Shown piece by piece: positions 42,198 through 50,295 of a DNA stretch of 51,907 nt. The stretch's first letter is position 1; the number at the start of each line of letters is the position of its first letter. The DNA lies in contig JADBWH010000004.1 in NCBI GenBank assembly GCA_020404105.1, forward strand, positions 1-51,907, in the 5' to 3' direction. Position numbers and translations under genes: made by a program. The DNA is from Pseudanabaena sp. M53BS1SP1A06MG (GTDB taxonomy: Bacteria > Cyanobacteriota > Cyanobacteriia > Pseudanabaenales > Pseudanabaenaceae). Below the pieces are notes generated by a model. It did not search any database, was not told where the DNA came from, and saw only the letters and a program-made list of their open reading frames with translations.

Positions 42198-43391
42198 ATG
42201 GCGAAACTGCGTGAAATTATTGTTCCCAATCAACTCAAAGAACGTTTGGCTCAAGGACATCCTTGGATTTATCGAGATAGATTGGCTAAGGAAGTGCGTT
42301 TTGAGACGGGGGAATGGGTACGGATCAAGTGTGGCGGCTGGACAGGTTTTGGACTATGGGATAACAAGGGACCGATCGCCATCCGTATATTTTCGCACCG
42401 ACAGTTACCTGATCCGCTTTGGTTGAAAGCGCGAGTAAAGTCCGCATGGGAACTGAGAGCACCTTTACGCCAACAGAATTGTACTGCCTATCGTTGGCTT
42501 TTTGGAGAGGGGGATGGTCTGGCAGGGATTACGGTTGATCTGTATGGGGAATATGCAGTGGTGCAAACCTATATGGAGGGGGCAATCGTTCTCCTTGATT
42601 GGCTAGTGAATGCCCTGTTAGCGTTAGCTCCTTTACAGGGAATTCTATGGCGGACAAAACACTTAGAAAATTCAGAAAATGAAAATCCGCAAGAATGCAA
42701 AACTAAATTGCTATGGGGGAAATCGCCGAATGGGGATATAACTGTCAAGGAACATGGACTAATATTTCAGGTCAATTTGCAAACGGGGCAAAAAACGGGG
42801 CTATTTCTTGACCATCGTGAAAACCGCCGCTTTGTGGGTGAAATTAGCCAAGATAAAACGGTGTTAAATTGTTTTTCCTACACAGGTGCATTTTCGCTCT
42901 ATGCCCTACGTGGTGGTGCGAGTCACGTTACTAATGTGGATATTGGTAAGCATTTAGCTGCTGTCGCCGACACGAATTTGCGTTTAAATAAGTTCGATAG
43001 CGATCGCCATACCTTTGTAACTGCGGATTGCTTTGAAGTTTTGCATCGCTTCGCACAGGCTAAACAAACCTTTGATATCGTCATTCTCGATCCGCCCACT
43101 TTCGCCAAGAGTAAACAAAACCGTTTTGCGGCAATTCGTGCCTATACGAAGCTAAATGCGATTGCCCTTAAATGTGTCGCACCTAATGGTTTATTAGTTT
43201 CGGCAAGTTGCACTAGCCAAGTTAGCCCTGAAGCTTTTAAAGAGATACTAGCTGTTGCTGCGGAATCAAGCGATCGCAGTATCCAAATTATCCACGAAGC
43301 AGGACAACCGCTCGATCATCCTTTCCCTGCTGCCTTTGCCGAAGGTCGTTATTTGAAATTTGTAGTTGGTAAAGTTAATCAAATCTTTTAA
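42198..43391 (+). CDS. rlmI: rRNA (cytosine-C5) methyltransferase, RlmI family
   Basis: 397 residues. N-terminal PUA domain (about 1-75: LKERLAQGHPWIYRD), an EEHEE-like linker (FGEGDGLAGITVDLY), then a Rossmann methyltransferase domain with QKTGLFLDHRENR, SAM loop LNCFSYTGAFSLYAL, DIVILDPPTFAKSK and the Cys of LVSASCTSQVS. RlmI methylates C1962 of E. coli 23S rRNA; the exact site in this organism is inferred from family membership. Confidence 0.9.
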   Translation: MAKLREIIVPNQLKERLAQGHPWIYRDRLAKEVRFETGEWVRIKCGGWTGFGLWDNKGPIAIRIFSHRQLPDPLWLKARVKSAWELRAPLRQQNCTAYRWLFGEGDGLAGITVDLYGEYAVVQTYMEGAIVLLDWLVNALLALAPLQGILWRTKHLENSENENPQECKTKLLWGKSPNGDITVKEHGLIFQVNLQTGQKTGLFLDHRENRRFVGEISQDKTVLNCFSYTGAFSLYALRGGASHVTNVDIGKHLAAVADTNLRLNKFDSDRHTFVTADCFEVLHRFAQAKQTFDIVILDPPTFAKSKQNRFAAIRAYTKLNAIALKCVAPNGLLVSASCTSQVSPEAFKEILAVAAESSDRSIQIIHEAGQPLDHPFPAAFAEGRYLKFVVGKVNQIF

Positions 43392-43392
43392 T

Positions 43393-43424
43393 AGAGAATG
43401 GAGGCGCAAAGCGCATCCATTCTC
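43393..43424 (+). terminator. Terminator after rlmI
   Basis: GAGAATGGA-GGCGCAAAGCGC-TCCATTCTC stem one base after the stop, followed by a T-rich tract. Confidence 0.75.
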
Positions 43425-43451
43425 TTCTTAGCTAAAGTGACTCATACATTA

Positions 43452-43552
43452 TAGCGGTTTTCAAATGAGTGTGTACTCATTTGAAAACAAAAAATCAGTC
43501 CCAGTAAGAGTTCTGAGTTTTCATTTTGCCGTAGACAAAATGAAAACCGCTA
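43452..43552. repeat. Family C element, copy 3 (inverted)
   Basis: TA-bounded (43450-43451, 43553-43554), TAGCGGTTTTCAAATGAG ... AAATGAAAACCGCTA; the reverse orientation of 3267 and 17649. Confidence 0.9.
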
Positions 43553-43565
43553 TACTTGTTTGTTA

Positions 43566-43835
43566 AGTAGCTAGACAGTAGCTAGACATAAGTAAACTAA
43601 AAATCGAGAGTTTTGTTCTGCCCGCCACGCGGGCGGAACAAAACTCTGGTTTGGGTTTTAATTAACTGATGTTACGTGGAAGTTTCTAAGACCCTCACCC
43701 CTAGCCCCTCTCCCATTAAGGGAGAGGGGCACAAGAAATTAGTCTAGCTCCCTCTCTCCCATCAAGGGAGAGGGGGCAGGGGGGTGAGGGTGATATTTGT
43801 TCCACGTAACATCAGTTAATTAAGTTGAGCTACTT
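43566..43835. repeat. Family A element, copy 7, with a nested family H element
   Basis: TA-bounded (43564-43565, 43836-43837). The left end shows a tandem duplication of AGTAGCTAGAC. The right arm is split by the family H element at 43666-43816. The right tip of this copy supplies the last residues and stop of the M41 peptidase gene. Confidence 0.9.
43666..43816. mobile_element. Family H element inserted with 8-bp TTAATTAA duplication
   Basis: Inverted ends CTGATGTTACGTGGA / TCCACGTAACATCAG. The flanking direct repeat TTAATTAA (43658-43665 and 43817-43824) is present once in intact family A copies, which proves insertion into family A. Internal quadruplex motifs are 43692-43713 (minus strand) and 43766-43790 (plus strand). 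Confidence 0.93.
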
Positions 43836-44506
43836 AGAAGAGCTTGTTCGATAGTCTTATAACAAGCTTCGATAGAAGCTCCATTTTGCATTTGTTCTGC
43901 AAGAGCTATTAAAGCAGAACGATGTTCACTCAATAAATTTTTGGCATTTAATAATGCCCAACGCTCTTGTACTATTGGATTTGGCAAATTAGCAATAGCT
44001 TGACGTAAGCGCTTAATATCATCTAAGCCTCCTTCAATTTCGCCTGCACACATCATTTGCTCGGATGCGATTCCTGCCATATAGACGGTACAGTAGCGAT
44101 CTAGGAGATTGAAAGAATTTTTAGAATTATCTACTTCAATTTCTACACCGCCTTCGATACCGTTAAAACTTTCACTAGCTAAGATTTCTCCCAAGGATTG
44201 ACCCACAATTCCTGCGATCGCATAGTTAATTACCCTAAAGCCCAAAACATGAGCCGCCAAAAAATGCCCTGCCTCGTGATAGGACACACGCTTTCGGTAA
44301 TTGGGATCTCTTGCCCTCAGCCAAGCTTGAGTGTACGCCCCAAACTTGCCTTGCCAAAATCCAATGTCAATGCCCCATGCACCCAGTAAGGCAATCGCGA
44401 TCGCCGTAGGGACAATTGGCGATAAGCCCACCATTGTGCCGACGAGAGACATCATTGTGATCGTAAAAATAGCGATCGCTAGTAAATCAGTAGTCGTAAT
44501 GTTCAT
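43820..44506 (-). CDS. Membrane M41 (FtsH-like) peptidase domain protein without AAA module
   Basis: 228 residues: two N-terminal transmembrane segments (about 5-50), then the zinc motif YHEAGHFLAAHVLGF (His77, Glu78, His81) and a helical M41-like domain with YMAGIASEQMMCAGEIEGGL, where Glu/Asp would supply the third ligand. FtsH's AAA ATPase domain is absent, so it is a small cyanobacterial/plastid-type stand-alone protease or an FtsH partner. Its start overlaps the upstream carboxypeptidase stop (ATGA). The last codons (SSST and TAA) are encoded by the tip of a family A element, so the original C-terminus has been replaced. Confidence 0.85.
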   Translation of the reverse strand: MNITTTDLLAIAIFTITMMSLVGTMVGLSPIVPTAIAIALLGAWGIDIGFWQGKFGAYTQAWLRARDPNYRKRVSYHEAGHFLAAHVLGFRVINYAIAGIVGQSLGEILASESFNGIEGGVEIEVDNSKNSFNLLDRYCTVYMAGIASEQMMCAGEIEGGLDDIKRLRQAIANLPNPIVQERWALLNAKNLLSEHRSALIALAEQMQNGASIEACYKTIEQALLSSST

Positions 44507-45438
44507 GACTTTTTGATAAACGAGCCACTACGCGGTTGCTTTTTGTAGAAAGTCGCCAGACTGTCATCGTCACCGACAAAGCGCCAGTGCCAAGGCTCGT
44601 ACATTACACCCTGAGAATTATTGGGAGGAAAGGACATTTCAAAGCCGTACTTCGCCGCATTACTTTGGAGCCATTGAAAAGCGGCTGTTTTCTCGAAATT
44701 GGTTGAAAGATTGGCACTAGGTACAGATGCGTCACCCAAATCAATCGCATAGCCCGTGTGATGCTCACTATGACCAGGGGGCGCACTGACCTTAGCGCGT
44801 TGGGCTGGAGTTTGATTACGTTGCTTACTGATGTCAAAGAAAAGTTGTTGTTGTTCAGCGACCGTCCGAAACCCAGAAATTACCACAAAATCAACACCAT
44901 CAGCTTTGGCAGCTGCCTCCATAGCCTGATAACTTTTTGCCGCCGCCTCCCTCAGTTTAATTTCATAGCCATCACTGGCTCTGCTAACGGTGCGTAGTTG
45001 ATTGGTAGGAGCTTCTTTGTAAGGATGATGTCCAAAAAGATCGGGAGGACTATCAGGCTCATTGGCAACTACATCAGCATTTTCATTGGTCGTTTTATTT
45101 GTGGGATTTGCTAAATTTTTATCGACAAATGGCGTGACTGTGGGAATAGTTGAGGGGCGTTGGGTTTGAGGTTCTACTTTTGGTTCTGAAGCAACTTTTT
45201 CGGATATGGATGATACGTTTACTTGAGTGGCATTGGCATTTAATGCAAACCAAATTCGAGTAGTGATGATTGGCGAGAGAAAGGCTAATGCTGCTAACCC
45301 ATATCCCCACCAAGGAACTGCCTGTAGCGATCGCACAACAGGATTAGCTGATACTTGCTTTTGCTGAGATCGCTGGGAATCTCTGACCCTCTGGGCAATG
45401 GGGATATCGTTTTGGGTAGGCATAGGTGTTACAAACAT
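44503..45438 (-). CDS. VanY-type D-alanyl-D-alanine carboxypeptidase (M15B)
   Basis: 311 residues: a hydrophilic N-terminus, a transmembrane segment (WGYGLAALAFLSPIITTRIW, about 44-63), a Pro/Thr/Asn-rich linker to about 120, then the M15 zinc peptidase with ISGFRTVAEQQQLF, HTGYAIDLGD (zinc His and Asp) and EPWHWRFVG (catalytic Glu and zinc His). It trims the terminal D-Ala of peptidoglycan stem peptides outside the membrane. The ATG at 45423 is an alternative start. It overlaps the M41 gene by four bases, implying coupled translation. Confidence 0.92.
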   Translation of the reverse strand: MFVTPMPTQNDIPIAQRVRDSQRSQQKQVSANPVVRSLQAVPWWGYGLAALAFLSPIITTRIWFALNANATQVNVSSISEKVASEPKVEPQTQRPSTIPTVTPFVDKNLANPTNKTTNENADVVANEPDSPPDLFGHHPYKEAPTNQLRTVSRASDGYEIKLREAAAKSYQAMEAAAKADGVDFVVISGFRTVAEQQQLFFDISKQRNQTPAQRAKVSAPPGHSEHHTGYAIDLGDASVPSANLSTNFEKTAAFQWLQSNAAKYGFEMSFPPNNSQGVMYEPWHWRFVGDDDSLATFYKKQPRSGSFIKKS

Positions 45439-45566
45439 TTAAAGTTTTAGCCACAGTTAAATATATAGCAGTAAATCTGGAAATTAGAATTCGCACAAAG
45501 TGTGAGCTTTAACGTTAGTTCAACGATGGTGAAAAAAGGTGCTATCGAGCAACCATAGCTTTAAAA

Positions 45567-45956
45567 TTAGATGCTACCTTGAACGATTTCTAAAAGATTG
45601 CCATCGGGATCGCTTAAAAATAAGATCTTTTGTCCCCAAGGCATGATTCTCGGTGATGAAATAATATCTATAGGCATATTGGCTTGTAGATCGCATAATT
45701 CCTTGTAGACCTGATCGAGATTATCAACTGTCATCGATAGTAAAAACGGATTGCCACTGATAATTTGCTGACCTTGTTCACCAAATAATTTGGGTAACCA
45801 ACTGCGATCATAAAGTCCTATTTTCAGATTGCCACTATAACCCTCAGCACTGTCAGATTTTGCAGGTTTCGTAAAGCGAAATCCTAAGGCATCGCGATAG
45901 AAAATTAGCGATCGCCCCACATCAGAAACAAATAAAGCAATGTAGTCAATTTCCAT
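45567..45956 (-). CDS. VOC (glyoxalase/bleomycin-resistance fold) protein
   Basis: 129 residues in two beta-alpha-beta-beta-beta modules: YIALFVSDVGRSLIFYRDAL at the N-terminus and KILFLSDPDGNLLEIVQ at the C-terminus, with the metal-ligand Glu in LLEIV; the usual first-strand His is replaced by Ala-Leu (YIAL). The metal site may therefore be incomplete and the reaction is unknown. It lies four bases downstream of the folate carrier gene on the same strand, so they are probably co-transcribed. Confidence 0.87.
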   Translation of the reverse strand: MEIDYIALFVSDVGRSLIFYRDALGFRFTKPAKSDSAEGYSGNLKIGLYDRSWLPKLFGEQGQQIISGNPFLLSMTVDNLDQVYKELCDLQANMPIDIISSPRIMPWGQKILFLSDPDGNLLEIVQGSI

Positions 45957-45959
45957 TTA

Positions 45960-47327
45960 TTAATCATGGACTAATTTGCCATTCGTTTGGTCAGGTAGCC
46001 ACTTTAAGAATGGCAGTGGTAATAGACTACTGATATTTGCAATAACAATCAAAAGCCAGAGGTTATCAAAATTTGATTCAGTAACACCGAAAAAATGCGT
46101 CAGGGCAGCCCCTAATTGGAAGGAACAGAGTGCTGAAATATTAATCACCGACATCAACAATGCAAATAAAGTCGCCTCGATCCCTTCAGGGCAAAGCCTA
46201 GCAGCCAAAACCAAAACAGGCATAAATGCAATTCTGCCTGCAACCGTCAAAATCAGGCTATCACCGAGACTAAACCAGCGATCATCAATGCCTAATGCTC
46301 TATTAGTATGGGTTACTAGCAATAAACTGGTTAATCCTAAAACTGTGGAAATAATCGTAGTCCAAAAGAAAATTTTGCGGGTGGGTACAGATTTAAAAAA
46401 ACGTTGAAATATCCATACGCCAAGCAAACCTGCCCAACTTGCAAAAAATTTAATCGTCCCTAAAAATTCAGGATTAAATTTCAGTTCATTCGTCGTGAAA
46501 TAGAAAAAGGCAGTATCTGAACTGGGTGTTGCTTGCCAGATAAACAAGAAAAGTGTCGGTAGCCAAATAGCTTTATTAGTAAAGGCTTGGCGTAACTGAC
46601 TAAAGTTAAACTTCAGCGACATCCATAACTGTGAATTCCGAGATAGAGTCGCAGGTATCGGTGATTCTAAATTGGTTGCTGATTTGTCAGGCACAACAAT
46701 ATACACTGTGGACATCGGGGGATCGGCGATCGCAAAGGCTGAAATCCCTACCAATAGTGGCAAAATCGCCGTAATCTCAAACACAAACTTCGCACCAAAA
46801 TGCTCTAGCAAATATCCACTCAAATAGGCAGACATAATCGCGCCAATCGATGAGGCAATCCAACTAAATGACTGCAAAGAACCTGCATCTCCCTCTGGTT
46901 CTAGTCTTGCGCGTTGCACAATCAAGGCATCAGTAATCGCATCCGAGCAAGCTAGAGAAAGAGAACCAGTTGCAATCATCGCGACTGCCCAAAAGGGAGT
47001 TGCTACCCACAGCCCCATACTTGACCATGCCAAAATTCCTAATAAACTTGACAGTAGTAGGTAGGGGCGACGACGGTAACCAAATATAGGGAATCCATCG
47101 GAAATCAGACCATAGAGGGGCTTAATTGTCCAAGGTAACATTGTAATTCCGACCATTGAGGCAACTTCGGCAGGACTAAGCCCTAAGTCATCCTTTAGGA
47201 AGAAACTGACGGCAAGCTGTGAGATTGCCATTGCGCCTTGGACAAAATAAATAATAGCGATCGCCCCTAACTCTAGGTCAAACGAGTGACCTCGTAGCCT
47301 TTTGAGCCAGTCTGATTGAATTAGCAC
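45960..47327 (-). CDS. Folate-biopterin transporter (FBT/BT1 family, MFS)
   Basis: 455 residues with about twelve hydrophobic segments. Family features are YFVQGAMAISQLAVSFFLKD near the N-terminus, MLPWTIKPLYGLISDGFPIF, YRRRPYLLL, and a second-half ATPSSDTAFFYFTTNELKF. The Synechocystis homologue transports folates. The start is a GTG at 47327 without an obvious ribosome-binding site. A VOC protein gene follows four bases later. Confidence 0.9.
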   Translation of the reverse strand: MLIQSDWLKRLRGHSFDLELGAIAIIYFVQGAMAISQLAVSFFLKDDLGLSPAEVASMVGITMLPWTIKPLYGLISDGFPIFGYRRRPYLLLSSLLGILAWSSMGLWVATPFWAVAMIATGSLSLACSDAITDALIVQRARLEPEGDAGSLQSFSWIASSIGAIMSAYLSGYLLEHFGAKFVFEITAILPLLVGISAFAIADPPMSTVYIVVPDKSATNLESPIPATLSRNSQLWMSLKFNFSQLRQAFTNKAIWLPTLFLFIWQATPSSDTAFFYFTTNELKFNPEFLGTIKFFASWAGLLGVWIFQRFFKSVPTRKIFFWTTIISTVLGLTSLLLVTHTNRALGIDDRWFSLGDSLILTVAGRIAFMPVLVLAARLCPEGIEATLFALLMSVINISALCSFQLGAALTHFFGVTESNFDNLWLLIVIANISSLLPLPFLKWLPDQTNGKLVHD

Positions 47328-47430
47328 GATACAATTGCCTAAATATTAAGAAACTTTAATCTAGATATATTTTAGCCTCTATTGAAAAAATCACATATAC
47401 CGATCAGTCAATACTCAAAACTGAGTTAGT

Positions 47431-47480
47431 TATTGCAGTTTCAATTTTGCCTACGGCAAAATTGAAACTCAAATCCTTGT
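47431..47480. repeat. Half of a family C-like element
   Basis: GCAGTTTCAATTTTGCC-TAC-GGCAAAATTGAAAC followed by TCAAATCCTTG. It corresponds to one of the two hairpins of family C; the other half is absent, replaced by the end of the TnpB element. Confidence 0.65.
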
Positions 47481-47534
47481 TGACATCCACCCCGCACTAA
47501 AGTCCCGCACTAAAGTGACGAGGATTCCTAAGAC
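47476..47534 (-). other. Putative right end / guide-RNA scaffold region of the TnpB element
   Basis: Read leftward after the tnpB stop: a run with ACTTTAGTGCGGGACTTTAG then TGCGGGGTGGATGTCAA, a duplicated ACTTTAGTGCGGG. Sequence of this kind usually forms the 3' end of cyanobacterial IS200/IS605 units, where the omega RNA scaffold lies. Assignment by position and memory of similar ends. Confidence 0.5.
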
Positions 47535-48441
47535 TCACGACATAGGTTTCTGCTTCATCGCACCAGCCTTAACAGACTTACTCTGCTCGGGGCTTACAGT
47601 CGCCCCACAGACATTCACCGCAAGCCCTGCGGCAAGAATATTTTTAGCAGCATTCACATCTCTATTGTGATGCGTACTGCATCTAGGACAATCCCACTCC
47701 CTGTCATTTAAAGGCAACTTATCTACAACATAACCGCAATGTCCACAGCGTTTAGAGCTAGGGAACCAACGTTCAATTTTGACAAAAGTACGTCCATACT
47801 AATTGCACTTATATTCCAGTTGCCTGACAATTTCACCCCAGCTAGCATCACTAATCGAGAGAGCGAGTTTTCTAAGTTTGACCATATTCTTCACGGACAG
47901 ATCCTCAACTGCAATCACTTGGTTTTCACGAACCAGTCGAGTTGTCAATTTGTGAAGAAAGTCAATACGAGCATCACTAATTTGGTTGATGGTTCTGCGC
48001 CTTATGGGAGTTCACGACTTCATCGGATATCTAGAGGTTGAGTACTTTTTGCCAAGAATACTTTGCCATCTTTCCATTTGAAAGCTGACTTAGTAAATTC
48101 AGCGTTACCGCCTTGATGCTTTTTCTTGGAGTTGGGATATTTTGATCTTCCTGCAAAGAAATTAGTAAATGCGGTTTGTAAATGTCTTAATCCCTGTTGT
48201 AATGGAACACAACTAACTTCATTTAGAAATTGCAGGTCTTCTTGCTTTTTCCACGCAGTTAAGTAGCTCAACATTGATGATGTTTCAGCGTATCCGACTC
48301 GCTCTTGTCTTTCATACCATGCTTCTGTCATTGCGGCTAGAGCACGGTTATAAACTAATCGAGCGAACCCATCGTTCACCTGAGCAAGGTTTCTTGCTCA
48401 GGATTTGGATAGAATCGGAACTTGAATGCTTTTTGTGTCAT
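47535..48441 (-). pseudogene. TnpB (IS605 OrfB-type RNA-guided nuclease) with deletion of RuvC-I
   Basis: The start ATG at 48441 gives MTQKAFKFRFYPNPEQETLL, then a stop/frameshift, then RLVYNRALAAMTEAWYERQE through LAKSTQPLDIR, a stop and SRELP-stop-GAEPS. It then jumps directly to [37 protein letters not shown]-stop-YGRTFVKIERWFP, the zinc ribbon SKRCGHCGYVV / DCPRCSTHHNRDVNAAKNI and the C-terminus. About 100 residues, including the first RuvC Asp (GIDLG), are missing, while the RuvC-II Glu and RuvC-III Asp remain. At least three stops or shifts are present. No TnpA is nearby. Dead element. Confidence 0.9.
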
Positions 48442-48851
48442 GTTTACATTGTTTTAGATATTATTTGGACTTACGCAAACCGAACGAATTTATTAGACTT
48501 GAGGTAGATATGGTGCGGGCGAAGCCCGCACCATATCTACCCAATGCGTAAGTCCTAATTATGTAAGTTATCTAAATACAATGTAGTGTAAAGCTCTTCT
48601 GGAATCACGCGGATTTAAACCCTTTTTTCGATAAATAAAATCCAAGTTGCTGTTTTGCTCACATAGTGGGCGAAACGGCAACTTGAATCCTAAGTTTACT
48701 CACGCATAACCGCCTAGTTTAGCTGGTTACTCAGCAGATACTGGAAATAGGCTAGGGTGCTAAATTTATTTTCCATTTGGCTTTGCCTAACTCTTCTTTT
48801 TTTGCATCTTTTTCGACCACTGCGTAATTTCAATATTACATGCACGAATTT
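48442..48851. other. Gene-free region with family D element and a hairpin
   Basis: After the TnpB remnant comes the family D copy at 48466-48556 and an imperfect palindrome at about 48647-48697 (AATCCAAGTTGCTGTTTTGC / GGCAACTTGAATCC). No gene recognised. Confidence 0.65.
48466..48556. repeat. Family D element
   Basis: TGGACTTACGCAAACCGAAC ... CCCAATGCGTAAGTCCT with stem GTAGATATGGTGCGGGC, a paired G-A/C-T change against other copies. Near-repeats ATTATT / ATTATG flank it. Confidence 0.85.
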
Positions 48852-49757
48852 TCAACTCTCAGGTTTGTGGGTTTGATACCAGTGATGAGCAATATCAATG
48901 CGACGACAGAGCCACACTTGCTCATGACTCTGCACATAATCCAAAAATCTCGCTAGAGCCGCCGCCCTGCCTGGTCTTCCTGCTAAACGACAATGTAGAC
49001 CAATGCTCATCATTTTTGGGGATGTTTCTCCCTCAGCGTAGAGAACATCAAACGCATCCCGCAAGTATGCAAAAAACTGATCGCCAGAATTGAATCCCTG
49101 CGTTGTGGCAAATCGCATGTCGTTATTGTCAAGGGTATAGGGGATAATTAAATGGGGCTTGCCATAGTCATAATTCCAGTAGGGAAGATCATCGGCGTAA
49201 CTATCGGAATCATAGAGAAACCCACCTTCCTCGACTACCAATCGGCGCGTATGGGGGCTAGTGCGTCCTGTGTACCAACCTAATGGACGATCTCCCGTAA
49301 CTTGGGTATGAATAGCGATCGCCTTTTGTAAGTGTTCATGCTCCTGTTCAGGCGAAAAATATTTATAATCAATCCAACGATAGCCATGACTCGCTATTTC
49401 CCAATTGGCTTCGAGCATTGCCGCAACTGCCTCAGGATTACGTTCCAGTGCCATGGCAATACCATAGATCGTGACAGGAATATGTCGATCTTTAAACATG
49501 CGATATAAACGCCAAAATCCTGAACGACTACCATATTCATAGCAAGACTCCATATTCATATGGCGCAATCCATCAATAGGCAAAGCTCCCACAATTTCCG
49601 ATAGAAAAGTTTCAGAAGTAGTATCTCCATGTAATATGCAAGTCTCACCACCTTCTTCGTAATTAATCACAAACTGAACAGCAATGCGGGCTTGATCTTG
49701 CCACTGCGGATTAGGAGTATTTCTCCCGTAGCCAATCATATCTCTGGGATAGGTCAT
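48852..49757 (-). CDS. puuE: Allantoinase, polysaccharide-deacetylase type (PuuE)
   Basis: 301 residues. NodB-like fold: RIAVQFVINYEEGGE, GSRSGFWRLYRMFKDR, NWEIASHGYRWIDY (zinc/active-site His), DRPLGWYTGRTSPHTRRL and YDSDSYADDLPYW, all typical of cofactor-independent allantoinase that opens allantoin to allantoate. The ATG at 49757 (MTYPRDMIGYGRN) is the family start; the 21-residue extension from 49820 would overlap uraD and is rejected. Third gene of the hpxO-uraD-puuE unit, 25 bp after uraD. Confidence 0.93.
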   Translation of the reverse strand: MTYPRDMIGYGRNTPNPQWQDQARIAVQFVINYEEGGETCILHGDTTSETFLSEIVGALPIDGLRHMNMESCYEYGSRSGFWRLYRMFKDRHIPVTIYGIAMALERNPEAVAAMLEANWEIASHGYRWIDYKYFSPEQEHEHLQKAIAIHTQVTGDRPLGWYTGRTSPHTRRLVVEEGGFLYDSDSYADDLPYWNYDYGKPHLIIPYTLDNNDMRFATTQGFNSGDQFFAYLRDAFDVLYAEGETSPKMMSIGLHCRLAGRPGRAAALARFLDYVQSHEQVWLCRRIDIAHHWYQTHKPES

Positions 49758-49782
49758 AGAATTTGATTTAAGTGAATTTTTG

Positions 49783-50295
49783 CTAAAAGCTAATCGCCAA
49801 AAACAATCGCCATCTAGCAATTTCGATAATTTCCGCGATCGCCTGTTTTTTCTCTAATGCGATCGTATTGTTTAACCTCTGCTCAAAAGCTGCGAGGATA
49901 CTATCTTTTGTATGGTTGCGGACAGCAATAATAAAAGGAAAACCAAACTTCTGCTTGTAAGCATCGTTCAGTTGTTGGAAGCGGCTATATTCCCTGCTAG
50001 AAAGCTGATCTAAGCCAACTGTGGACTGCTCCTGCACAGATGCTTCTGCCATTTGAAATTTACTGCCAAGATCGGGATGAGCGCAAATCAGCTTTAGTTG
50101 ATCTGATTCATTCATGTTTTTGACGATCCCTGCCATGACCAGATGCAACTTGGTTAAATCATCAAAAGGACGTTCTTGCCAAGCTTGAGCCGCAATTTCT
50201 GGAGTATGCTCAAAAATAGAATCTAGGGCTTCCGTAAATTCTGCTTGACTCATCTGATTGAGCGTTGCGATTGCATATTTTGAAGGAAAACTCAA
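49783..50295 (-). CDS. uraD: OHCU decarboxylase
   Basis: Decarboxylates 2-oxo-4-hydroxy-4-carboxy-5-ureidoimidazoline to S-allantoin. 170 residues with the catalytic His73 in LICAHPDLGSK, then STVGLDQLSSREYSRFQQLN, FGFPFIIAVRNHTK and the closing EIARWRL. It overlaps the hpxO stop by four bases (ATGA) and precedes puuE, so the three are translationally linked. Confidence 0.95.
   Translation of the reverse strand: MSFPSKYAIATLNQMSQAEFTEALDSIFEHTPEIAAQAWQERPFDDLTKLHLVMAGIVKNMNESDQLKLICAHPDLGSKFQMAEASVQEQSTVGLDQLSSREYSRFQQLNDAYKQKFGFPFIIAVRNHTKDSILAAFEQRLNNTIALEKKQAIAEIIEIARWRLFLAISF

Noticed and set aside
47739-48041. 100-residue rightward ORF
   Set aside because: It is the antisense of the TnpB remnant, whose leftward reading contains recognisable TnpB motifs.
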